From the NCBI GenBank assembly GCA_017472605.1, contig JAFUPV010000047.1, forward strand, positions 1 through 38,170: a stretch of 38,170 bases of DNA, given 5' to 3'. The translations under genes were made by a program, and so were the position numbers. Under the pieces are notes generated by a model that was not told the origin of the DNA, searched no databases, and saw only the letters and a list, made by a program, of their open reading frames with translations. Shown in pieces: positions 7,099 to 14,836 of this stretch; within the stretch, counting starts at the first letter, position 1; the number at the start of each line of letters is the position of its first letter. The DNA comes from Lachnospiraceae bacterium. GTDB taxonomy: Bacteria > Bacillota > Clostridia > Lachnospirales > Lachnospiraceae.

Positions 7099-10000
7099 TG
7101 GATACAAAGAAATGGATGGAAGCGTTTTCCGAGATTGATGATGCCTATTTAAAGGAAGCAATGTCTGCCGCAAAGAAAAAGAAAAAGCGGAGATTGACCA
7201 ACCGTGTCATGCAGTGCGCAGCGGTGGCGGCATGTGTACTGATTCTGGCTGCGGCAATGGCAGGCGGTGTGATTCGACCTCTGAACGGCGGTTCGGGAAG
7301 CCAGGGACAGCAGATGAGCGAAGGGGCTTTGAAAGACACGGACATCAAAGAGACAGATATAAGTTTCGAACGCGGAGAAGGCGGTCAGGGAGAAGGCGGC
7401 CAGGGGGAAGATGGCAGCGGAGAAGGTGGCCGGGGCGGCAGCATAGAAGGCGGCAGCGGACAAGAGGGTTCGGCTGCCGTGGGGCAGCATACAGAAGCAG
7501 ATGAGATGGAACCGGATTCTTCCGCCGGAGCAGAGCAGGAGGCACAGCTGATTTTTGAAGAAGACGATGAGGGCATGACAGAGGCGGATCTTGCGCTGCC
7601 CGACGGTTATTTCTTTTATGAAATGACAGAAGAGGACATTGCCGGAATCTGGGGACAGGAAACCCTGTACTGGGAAGGAATGGATGTCATGAAATCCTAT
7701 GATCTTTCCGGCAGCATCACCTATGACGGAACGGGAACCATATGGATTGCAGCGATTTACGGGTACGAAAAGGGCGCACATCCGGAACTGGAAACCGCCC
7801 TGTTTACCATTGAACTTTCACCGGATCGGCTGCCTCCGCAGTGTACGGTGTATGTGGGGCCGGAGAACCGTACCTGTCAGGTATGGGGAACTGATGTCAG
7901 GGCAACATACCGGAACAATGGAGACAGGATCTGGTACACAGTGGAATTCCTGGGCGGACATGAAAATACGGAAGAGCAGGTTGGTGTTCATGTGGAATGC
8001 CGCAGTGAGAAGGATCAGAAGGAGGAACTGGAATCTCTTCTGAACTGCCTGGTATCCCAGTCGCTGCGCCCGGATGGCTGTCTGCAGTTGAGTCAACTGA
8101 AGACAGATGAGGTGCCGGAGTGGAGAAGTGAGAGACTGGACGAAAGTCAGGTTATGGATGAAACAGAATTTCTTGCCTGGTTCCCAGATGAGCTGCCGGG
8201 CGAATTCGGATTTGACAAGGCATTCCGCGAACTGGGACAGGACAGAAACTATCTGACCATTGAGTACCGGACGAAGATTGCAAACGGTCAGGCGGCGGGA
8301 AGTGATTACATCGACTGGACAATTCACATGACAAAGAATTCGCAGAATTCGGAGTCAGAAACCGCTTACCGCTTTGAAAATCTGACACTGGGGCTGCTGG
8401 AATCGCTGGCGGATGAATCCCGGGAAGCCGGGCAGAAGCGTCCATATCTGAATCTGCGGATTCGATATCAGGAAGATGTATTTGTAAACGTATCCGGTTA
8501 TCTGACAGCGGAGGAACTGTGGATGATGCTTCCGCAGACTGCCAGTGAGCTGACCTTCCTGTCGGCACTGCCGGAAGTCCGTTTTCAGACAGACAACAGT
8601 CTTTTTGAGGACATCAATGGATTCACGGTTCCCAACGAGTGGAGCACCCGTGAACTGACAGAGGAAGAAATTGCGTCAATTTGGGGGCAGAAGGAGCTTT
8701 GCTGGGAAGGCTGGAAGCCAGCAGAGGAATATGTTCTGACCGGAACGGCATCCTATGATAAAACGGGCGCGGTTTGCCTTACCGAGATTAATGGATATGA
8801 TGACAACGCTGCGGAGAATAAGCAGTGCTTTACCATCTATGTGGCAGACGGCCAGGTGTTTGGTGAAAGCCGGTTTGCGGAAGCAGGAAATGGACTGGAT
8901 TCTGTCTGGGGAACGGAAGTTGCCAGTACACGGGGAACATCAAGCTGGGCAAAGGAGGACAGAACATGGGCGCTGGCAGAGTATCAGACGATGTTTGTCC
9001 GGGACGGAGAGGAACCGGTTGGCATCTATACCATTGCGTGGTCAAAAGAAGATTCGGCTCATGAGATGGAAGCGATTCTTACAAGGATGATTTCACAGTC
9101 ACTGCGCCCGGACGGTGTGCTGCAGCTGAGTCAGCTGATCGGTGATCCGGGGGAACAATCAGGGATGGAACCGGCGACAGTACCGGGCGGACAGTTGGAA
9201 CCGACATCGGCCTCAGATCAGTGGACAGCTCCAACGGTATCGTCAGCTGCCTTGCAATCAATGGGAGCAGAAGTACCACAGCAGAAAATTACCGACTTTG
9301 CGATTCGTCTGCTTCAGACCAGTCTCAGTACCGATGAGACCGGTGAGAATGAAAATATCCTTCTTTCCCCCCTGTCCGTCCTGGAAGCACTGGCGATGAC
9401 GGCGAACGGTGCCGGAGGACAGACGCTGGAGCAGATGGAATTCATGTTTGGTTTGGATGTGGAGCAGCTGAATGAGTATCTGCTGACTTATCGGACCAAT
9501 CTGGAACATACAGAATCTGCCAGCCTCAATCTGGCAAACGGAATCTGGATGAGGGATGAGCCGGATTTTGTGGTGCAGGCGCAGTTTCAGGATGATATGG
9601 CATACTGGTATGACGCGGAGCTTCGCACAGCGCCTTTTGACGACTCAACCGTGCAGGAGATCAATGAATGGGTCCGTTTGAAAACAAAGAACCGGATTCC
9701 GTCTCTGCTGGATGAAATCCGGGACGAGGCAAAACTGTTTCTGATCAATGCGGTCGCGTTTGACGGAACCTGGGAAGTTGTTTATGAAGAACATCAGATA
9801 CAGGACGGTATTTTTACGTCAGCAGACGGTGAGGAGCAGAAGACGGAAATGATGCATTCCACAGAGATGGCATATCTGGAGGATCCGGGAATTGCCAGCG
9901 GATTCATCAAGTATTATGAAGGCAGAAACTATGCATTTGCGGCATTGCTTCCAGAGGAAGGAATCCGTGTGGAAGAATATGCAGAACTGCTGAGCGGTGA

Positions 10001-10391
10001 ACGGCTGCAGACGATTCTGTCTAATCGTCTGGATGTAATGACGGAGGTGACAATGCCGAAATTTACCAGTGAATATCAGACGAAAATGAAGGAAATTCTT
10101 CAGGATATGGGGATGATCCATGCATTTGATCCGGAAACGGCAGATTTCACTGGAATCGCTACACGGAATGGGGAAAGTCTCTATATTAATGAAATCATTC
10201 ACAAAACGTATCTGGGCGTAAATGAGAAAGGAACCGAAGCCGGAGCGGTAACTGCGGTTATCATGGAGGGCGCAGGCCTGCTGCCAGAGGAAGTCAGAGA
10301 AATTTCTCTGGATCGGCCGTTCCTTTACATGATTATTGACTGTGAACAGCAGATACCGGTCTTTCTGGGCGTTGTGCAGTCCGTGAAGTAA
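7098..10391 (+). CDS. Membrane-anchored protein with anti-sigma-like head, duplicated module and C-terminal serpin
   Basis: 1097 residues from ATG 7098 (TTG 7095 is an alternative; AAAGGAG at 7082-7088). In order: a short cytosolic head (1-36) with a Lys run, resembling the start of putative anti-sigma partners of ECF factors; one membrane segment (about 37-59); a Gly/Glu/Ser-rich linker (about 62-135); a module at about 168-340; an unrelated segment at about 345-505; a second copy of the module at about 511-695, both with (I/S)IWGQ and SQSLRPDG.LQLSQL; and a full serpin domain (about 728-1097). The serpin has the NILLSPLSVLEAL helix, the TMPKF strand and a reactive-loop hinge EKGTEAGAVTAV (about 1042-1053) with small residues, as in inhibitory serpins. 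The P1 residue is uncertain. It probably inhibits proteases at the cell surface and may signal to the sigma factor. Confidence 0.88.
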   Translation: MDTKKWMEAFSEIDDAYLKEAMSAAKKKKKRRLTNRVMQCAAVAACVLILAAAMAGGVIRPLNGGSGSQGQQMSEGALKDTDIKETDISFERGEGGQGEGGQGEDGSGEGGRGGSIEGGSGQEGSAAVGQHTEADEMEPDSSAGAEQEAQLIFEEDDEGMTEADLALPDGYFFYEMTEEDIAGIWGQETLYWEGMDVMKSYDLSGSITYDGTGTIWIAAIYGYEKGAHPELETALFTIELSPDRLPPQCTVYVGPENRTCQVWGTDVRATYRNNGDRIWYTVEFLGGHENTEEQVGVHVECRSEKDQKEELESLLNCLVSQSLRPDGCLQLSQLKTDEVPEWRSERLDESQVMDETEFLAWFPDELPGEFGFDKAFRELGQDRNYLTIEYRTKIANGQAAGSDYIDWTIHMTKNSQNSESETAYRFENLTLGLLESLADESREAGQKRPYLNLRIRYQEDVFVNVSGYLTAEELWMMLPQTASELTFLSALPEVRFQTDNSLFEDINGFTVPNEWSTRELTEEEIASIWGQKELCWEGWKPAEEYVLTGTASYDKTGAVCLTEINGYDDNAAENKQCFTIYVADGQVFGESRFAEAGNGLDSVWGTEVASTRGTSSWAKEDRTWALAEYQTMFVRDGEEPVGIYTIAWSKEDSAHEMEAILTRMISQSLRPDGVLQLSQLIGDPGEQSGMEPATVPGGQLEPTSASDQWTAPTVSSAALQSMGAEVPQQKITDFAIRLLQTSLSTDETGENENILLSPLSVLEALAMTANGAGGQTLEQMEFMFGLDVEQLNEYLLTYRTNLEHTESASLNLANGIWMRDEPDFVVQAQFQDDMAYWYDAELRTAPFDDSTVQEINEWVRLKTKNRIPSLLDEIRDEAKLFLINAVAFDGTWEVVYEEHQIQDGIFTSADGEEQKTEMMHSTEMAYLEDPGIASGFIKYYEGRNYAFAALLPEEGIRVEEYAELLSGERLQTILSNRLDVMTEVTMPKFTSEYQTKMKEILQDMGMIHAFDPETADFTGIATRNGESLYINEIIHKTYLGVNEKGTEAGAVTAVIMEGAGLLPEEVREISLDRPFLYMIIDCEQQIPVFLGVVQSVK

Positions 10392-10406
10392 ATTCAGAAA
10401 ACGTTT

Positions 10407-10450
10407 AACAGGCAGGAAATGAACAGACATCCTGCCTGTTTGTTTTGTTG
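10407..10450 (+). terminator. Terminator after the serpin gene
   Basis: AACAGGCAGGA (10407-10417) pairs perfectly with TCCTGCCTGTT (10430-10440), followed by TGTTTTGTT. Confidence 0.88.
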
Positions 10451-10451
10451 A

Positions 10452-10492
10452 TACATCCAGGCGAACGTGCCGGTGACACGTTCGATCGGATT
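10452..10492 (+). repeat. Dispersed hairpin element, copy A
   Basis: CGAACGTG (10462-10469), loop CCGGTGA, CACGTTCG (10477-10484): a perfect 8-bp stem, flanked by TCC and GGA. It lies directly behind the serpin terminator. It matches copy B at 17162 nearly base for base, including the CATCCAGG lead-in. Confidence 0.8.
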
Positions 10493-10850
10493 TGCAAAAA
10501 ACATCAAAGAAGACGTGAAAAAAAGTCGATTGCGAAAGAAAATGAACGAAACGTTACGAAAACGTTTTCTGCAAAAGAACTAAAACGTTTACTTTGTATG
10601 TAATTGTTGAAATAAACATGAAAAAACCGATTTTTTAAAGATGGGGTTGTGCAATATAACCGGAAAAGGAAGGGGGATATTGGTCAGAACGAGGATGGAA
10701 AAACAGCTGAGGCCATTCCTTTGGCATGGAGAAAACAGTTAGAACAAAAAAATCCAATTTGTAAACTGGTAAAACTAGATAAAATCACCTGTTTGCAATT
10801 GTGGAAAACGCTTAAACTTATCATTTTTGATAAAAAACCGAAAAAAAAGC

Positions 10851-10879
10851 TTGCATTATTATCGAAAACGCAATATAAT
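10851..10879 (+). promoter_or_regulatory. Sigma-A promoter of the sugar ABC operon
   Basis: TTGCAT (10851-10856), a 17-base spacer and a consensus TATAAT (10874-10879). The spacer contains CGAAAACG, another operator-like half. Transcription would start near 10886, leaving a leader of about 60 bases before AAGGAGG (10933-10939) and ATG 10948. Confidence 0.8.
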
Positions 10880-10947
10880 AAAGACACGAAAACGATTAAG
10901 CTTTCTTTTCGAAAAAAGAATGCAATATTATTAAGGAGGATACATAA

Positions 10948-12336
10948 ATGAAGAAAAGATTATTTGGCGCAGTGATGTCCGCTGCAATGGTAAGCAGCTT
11001 CATGTTCGGTGCTACCGCTTTTGCTGAGGAAGCTACTTCCGAGGCTGCAACTGAGGAAGTTGTAGAGGCTACCGTTCCTGCTGACGTTGTTACTGGTGAC
11101 GCTTCCAGTGAGGATGCTTTCGTTGTTTGGGGATGGAACGATGATATCAAGAAGATTCTTGATGGCCCGTTCGCAGAGGCTTATCCGGATCTGTACGAGA
11201 GAATCGTATTCGTAAACACCGGCGGTTCTGACTACTATCAGAGCAAGCTGGATCCGGTTCTGGATGATCCGTCCAACGAGCTGTACCCGGATATGATGGG
11301 TCTTGAGGTTGACTACGTTCAGAAGTACGTTAACAACGCTGACTGGATCGCAGCAGTTGCTGATCTGGGAATCACAGAGGAAGACATGGCTAGCATGTAT
11401 CAGTACAACATCGACCTTGGTTCTGACTGGGACGGCAATGTAAGAGCAATGTTCTGGCAGGCAACACCAGGATGCATCCAGGTTCGTGCTGACCTTGCTG
11501 AGAAGTACCTTGGAACAACTGATCCGGCTGAACTGGCTGAGATGTTCTCTTCCTATGAGAAGATCATCGAGACCGCTACCGCTGTTAACGAAGCTTCTGA
11601 AGGAAAGTGCAAGCTGTTCTCCGGTTACGATGAGCTGAAGAGAATGCTCACCAACTCCAGAGAAGTTGGCTTCTACGATGAGAACGATGTAATCACTCTT
11701 GACGAGAACATCGAGCAGTACATGGAGCTTGCTAAGCAGATGTACGATGCTGATCTGACCTACAACACCGCACAGTGGAGCGCAGACTGGACCGCTAACA
11801 TGAACGGTGATGGCATTGAGACCAACGCAGCAATCGCTTACATGGGATGCCCGTGGTTCACATATTGGTGCCTGCAGCCGACATGGCAGGAGAACACCAT
11901 TCTGGTTCCGACACCAGAGCAGTGCTACTGGGGTGGAACAGGTCTGGCAGCTACAGCTAACTGCTCTGACACAGAGATGGCAGCAACCATCATGAAGTTC
12001 ATCACAACTGATGTTGATGGTATGGTAGCAATCAATGCTATGAACTCTGACTTCGTAAACAACACCGAGGCTCTTTCCAAGATCGTTGAGAGCGGCGCTT
12101 CCGCAGATGGAAACGGATATCTGTACGCTGACGCTGGCCAGAACTTCATCGAGTTCTTCCTGCCGCTGGCTGATGGTATCGATGCTTCTACCGTAACCGC
12201 AGAGGATCAGCAGATTCTGTCCATGCTGGATACTCAGGTACAGGCATATGTAACTGGCGAGAAGGATCTTGAGACTGCTATCGCTGATCTGAAGGCTGCT
12301 ATTCACGACACCTTTGATTATCTGACTGTTGAGTAA
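10948..12336 (+). CDS. Sugar ABC importer, extracellular solute-binding protein (family 1)
   Basis: 462 residues, ATG 10948 with AAGGAGG 8 bases upstream. It has a signal peptide (MKKRLFGAVMSAAMVSSFMFG) with likely cleavage after ATAFA and no lipobox Cys, which is unusual for a Gram-positive binding protein that must stay near the cell. An acidic Glu/Ala/Val/Thr stretch follows, then the two-lobed fold from about residue 50 (AFVVWGWNDDIKKIL). The body shows the usual long alpha/beta pattern with aromatic residues that may stack on sugar (YMGCPWFTYWCLQP). Codon choice differs from most neighbours and resembles pflB (GCT, GTT, AAC and GAC preferred), pointing to high expression. Two permease genes follow. 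The sugar is unknown. Confidence 0.92.
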   Translation: MKKRLFGAVMSAAMVSSFMFGATAFAEEATSEAATEEVVEATVPADVVTGDASSEDAFVVWGWNDDIKKILDGPFAEAYPDLYERIVFVNTGGSDYYQSKLDPVLDDPSNELYPDMMGLEVDYVQKYVNNADWIAAVADLGITEEDMASMYQYNIDLGSDWDGNVRAMFWQATPGCIQVRADLAEKYLGTTDPAELAEMFSSYEKIIETATAVNEASEGKCKLFSGYDELKRMLTNSREVGFYDENDVITLDENIEQYMELAKQMYDADLTYNTAQWSADWTANMNGDGIETNAAIAYMGCPWFTYWCLQPTWQENTILVPTPEQCYWGGTGLAATANCSDTEMAATIMKFITTDVDGMVAINAMNSDFVNNTEALSKIVESGASADGNGYLYADAGQNFIEFFLPLADGIDASTVTAEDQQILSMLDTQVQAYVTGEKDLETAIADLKAAIHDTFDYLTVE

Positions 12337-12399
12337 TTGACAAGATAACAATATAAGTAGCTGTTGGAAGATAATTTCACAGTAAACGAGTGAGAAAAG

Positions 12400-12437
12400 A
12401 TGCTGCTTCTTCCGCTTGCGGGAGGAGCGGCATTTTT
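12400..12437 (+). terminator. Hairpin with T-tail between binding protein and permeases
   Basis: TGCTGCTTCTTCCG pairs with CGGGAGGAGCGGCA using three G-U pairs around a very short loop, followed by ATTTTTG. In ABC operons such a hairpin usually lets the binding protein be made in excess over the permeases, by partial termination or by protecting the upstream mRNA. Confidence 0.75.
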
Positions 12438-12520
12438 GACCATAAGAGTCTGATCGCAGATCAGTCGGCAATTACAAGAGGCGAGATTTGTTTCGCTTTC
12501 AGCGCATCAGGGAGGGACCA

Positions 12521-13495
12521 ATGGCAACAAAAAAGAGAAGAAAGTCGGTAGAGCGCGGCAAATACGGTTACCTGTTTATTGCACCGTTTTTTATTACATA
12601 TCTGCTGTTTCAGCTCTGGCCGTTAATCAACACATTTTACTACAGCACATTATCTTACTATAAGAGAAATGGACGTGAAATCATCAGCTTCGCTGGTCTG
12701 GAAAACTTTGCAGATATTTTGGGTCTGACAGCCGGCGAGCGTCCATACGTTTTGATTTATCTGAAGAATACTCTGATCATGTGGGGTATGAACTTTATTC
12801 CGCAGATTCTTGTATCTCTGTTAATGGCAGCATGGCTGACGAATAACAAGGTAAAGATCAGGGGAACCGGTGCAATTAAAGTCATTATCTATCTGCCGAG
12901 CATCATCACGGCAGCTTCCGTATCCGTATTGTTCAAAGCCATGTTCTCACAATATGGTCCGATTACTAAGACATTGCGTGATATTGGAATTATCAGTGAA
13001 AACTTCGATTTCATGGCCAGTGTCATGGGTACGCGTGGTCTGATATCGTTTATCCTGTTCTGGATGTGGTTTGGAAATACGTCGCTTATGCTGATATCCG
13101 GTGTCATGGGTATTGACCCGGGCCTGTTTGAAGCCGCCGATATCGATGGTGCAAATGGTAAAAAACAGTTTTTCTACATCACATTGCCTCTGCTTAAGCC
13201 AATTTTGCTTTATACGCTTGTAACGTCAGCAATTGGTGGTCTGCAGATGTATGACATTCCGGCACTGTTTAATGTAACAGAGACAAATCTGCAGGGATTA
13301 CCGAATGATACGTCGACGACAATGGCAATGTATATCATGCGATTGTACAACTCGAATGTCGGTAAAGCGGCAACTGTTTCTGTATTCCTGTTTGCAGTAA
13401 CATTGGCAGTGAGTCTGGTGCTGTTTGTGAGCATGGGAGATAAAGAAGCAAAGAAATTAAAGAAGGCAGAAAGGAGACGCAGAAATGAAAAATAA
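12521..13495 (+). CDS. Sugar ABC importer permease (MalF/UgpA type)
   Basis: This encodes 324 residues from ATG 12521, with GGGAGGG just upstream; an in-frame TTG at 12488 is less likely. A basic N-terminal tail (TKKRRKSVERGKYGYLF) leads into about six membrane segments. The EAA loop that docks the ATPase is EAADIDGANGKKQFFYITLPLLKP. With the next gene it forms the membrane channel of a carbohydrate importer of the CUT1 class. It overlaps the second permease by 11 bases, indicating tight coupling. No ATPase gene follows; as in many Firmicutes a shared MsmK-type ATPase elsewhere probably serves it. Confidence 0.93.
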   Translation: MATKKRRKSVERGKYGYLFIAPFFITYLLFQLWPLINTFYYSTLSYYKRNGREIISFAGLENFADILGLTAGERPYVLIYLKNTLIMWGMNFIPQILVSLLMAAWLTNNKVKIRGTGAIKVIIYLPSIITAASVSVLFKAMFSQYGPITKTLRDIGIISENFDFMASVMGTRGLISFILFWMWFGNTSLMLISGVMGIDPGLFEAADIDGANGKKQFFYITLPLLKPILLYTLVTSAIGGLQMYDIPALFNVTETNLQGLPNDTSTTMAMYIMRLYNSNVGKAATVSVFLFAVTLAVSLVLFVSMGDKEAKKLKKAERRRRNEK

Positions 13496-14348
13496 AGACA
13501 GCTACAGCGCATCATTAAGAAGACAGAAGATTCTGCGCGGCCTGGTTTGTGCGTTCTTCTGTGCTTTGAGCCTTGGTCCGTTCCTGCTTCTGGCAGTGAA
13601 TGCAACCAGAGATTCCAAGGCAATTCAGGCTGGAATTACTCTGATTCCGTCTACCCATCTTCTGGAAAACTGGAAAAATCTGCTGATTAAGCAGAATGGT
13701 ATGCAGATTACTCTGCAGCGCGCGGCACTCAACTCTTTAATGATTACCGTGCCGGGAACCTTCTGTTCCGTGTATTTCTCATCTATGACTGCTTACGGTG
13801 TTCATGTTTACAATTTTAAGCTGAAGAAACTGGCATGGGCATTTATTATGGCGGTTATGATGGTGCCGAGCCAGATTACAATCATCGGTTTCTACCGTTT
13901 TATGCTGGATCTGGATCTGGTTGATACTTACATTCCGCTGATCATTCCGGCAATTGCTTCTCCAACCGTTGTTTTCTTCATGAAACAGTACATGGAAAGT
14001 ACGCTGTCGATTGAGATTATTGAGGCATCGCGAATTGACGGTGCAGGTGAATTCCATACCTTTAACCGCATTGTGCTGCCGATTCTGAAGCCGGCTGTTG
14101 CAACGCAGGCAATTTTCCAGTTCATCGCACAGTGGAATAACCTGTTCACTCCGTCTATCATGCTGACGACCGACAGCAAAAAGACGCTTCCAATGTTTGT
14201 ACAGCTGCTTACATCCAATCAGTTCCGTACGGACTATGGTGTTGTTTATGTCAGCCTGTTTGTAACAATCATTCCGCTTGTTGTTGCATACCTGATCCTC
14301 TCCAAGTACATCGTTGCCGGTGTCGCTCTTGGCGGTGTAAAGGGTTAA
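13485..14348 (+). CDS. Sugar ABC importer permease (MalG/UgpE type)
   Basis: 287 residues, ATG 13485, with GAAAGGAG upstream inside the previous gene. It has six predicted membrane segments and the EAA loop EASRIDGAGEFHTFNRIVLPILKP. It is the second half of the CUT1-class channel. The C-terminus (SKYIVAGVALGGVKG) is typical of MalG-like permeases, many of which end in GAVKG or similar. The operon ends here with a strong terminator at 14389, so the transport unit is binding protein plus two permeases without glycosidase or ATPase. Confidence 0.93.
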   Translation: MKNKDSYSASLRRQKILRGLVCAFFCALSLGPFLLLAVNATRDSKAIQAGITLIPSTHLLENWKNLLIKQNGMQITLQRAALNSLMITVPGTFCSVYFSSMTAYGVHVYNFKLKKLAWAFIMAVMMVPSQITIIGFYRFMLDLDLVDTYIPLIIPAIASPTVVFFMKQYMESTLSIEIIEASRIDGAGEFHTFNRIVLPILKPAVATQAIFQFIAQWNNLFTPSIMLTTDSKKTLPMFVQLLTSNQFRTDYGVVYVSLFVTIIPLVVAYLILSKYIVAGVALGGVKG

Positions 14349-14388
14349 TGGCCGGAAAAAACACTTGAAAATGAAATCGATAACCGTT

Positions 14389-14440
14389 ACAGCCGCGAAA
14401 GCAGACAGGATTCTGCTTTCGCGGCTGTTGTGCTGTTTCA
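14389..14440 (+). terminator. Terminator of the sugar ABC operon
   Basis: A perfect 17-bp stem, ACAGCCGCGAAAGCAGA (14389-14405) with TCTGCTTTCGCGGCTGT (14412-14428), around a 6-base loop. The tail TGTGCTGTTT is only moderately T-rich. Confidence 0.85.
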
Positions 14441-14441
14441 A

Positions 14442-14475
14442 ATCCGGGCAGGCAGACCGGTGACCTGCGCGGGCA
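14442..14475 (+). repeat. Dispersed hairpin element, degenerate copy E
   Basis: It aligns without gaps to copy A from ATCC onward: 11 bases, then the identical loop CCGGTGA (14457-14463). The stem is degraded (5 of 8 pairs), with an alternative GCAGG/CCTGC pairing. It lies just behind a terminator, like copies A and B. Confidence 0.45.
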
Positions 14476-14741
14476 GATATGCCATGCATCCGGGAAGGGA
14501 CGGAGGGGAAGCAGCTGCGAAAGGGAAGACCGGCTGCGGATAAATACAATTTCATACAACTTAAAAATGATAATTATTCCTGAAATCTGGAAAGGCAACG
14601 TAATACTTTAAAACAATAAACAAAACCATATATTTAAAAATGCGATTCTGTTTCGAAATGGATTGATTAAAAACAGGAACGAATCCTGATTTTTAAAAAC
14701 GCTTTGTATTTAAAAAAGAACAAAAACGGTCAGATAAGCAC

Positions 14742-14770
14742 TTGTAAAGACGGATTCGATATGTTATTAT
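14742..14770 (+). promoter_or_regulatory. Promoter of pflB
   Basis: TTGTAA (14742-14747), a 17-base spacer, and TATTAT (14765-14770). The leader is about 60 bases with TAAGGAGG ahead of the ATG. Confidence 0.7.
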
Positions 14771-14836
14771 TAAGTCAGACCTGAGGTGGAGTATCAAGAA
14801 CCGCTTCAGATAGAATATAAGGAGGAAAAAGAAATT

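Larger units (their letters stand above)
10397..10816 (+). promoter_or_regulatory. Cluster of CRE/LacI-type operator-like sites upstream of the sugar operon
   Basis: This gene-free stretch carries several near-palindromes with a central CG: GAAAACGTTTAACA (10397-10410, partly inside a terminator), CGAAACGTTACG (10547-10558), CGAAAACGTTTTCT (10557-10570), CTAAAACGTTTACT (10580-10593) and GGAAAACGCTTAAA (10803-10816). Two match 12 of 14 positions of the CcpA cre consensus TGWAANCGNTNWCA. They suggest catabolite control or a local LacI-family repressor for the ABC operon. No regulator gene lies next to it. Confidence 0.5.
14349..14741. other. Gene-free stretch between the sugar operon and pflB
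   Basis: It contains the permease terminator, a degenerate hairpin element (copy E), and then about 200 bases of AT-rich DNA. The sequence TAAAAACGCTTTGT (14694-14707) matches 11 of 14 positions of a CcpA cre site just upstream of the pflB promoter. I see no open frame with a ribosome site. Confidence 0.5.

Noticed and set aside
10649-10951. A 100-residue Lys-rich open frame before the sugar operon
   Set aside because: It covers the TTGCAT/TATAAT promoter and operator-like sites, has no ribosome site and no fold-like pattern; it overlaps the true start.
10960-12471. A 503-residue minus-strand open frame opposite the solute-binding protein
   Set aside because: Same cause: antisense shadow of a highly biased gene, with low-complexity Leu/Ser/Val sequence.
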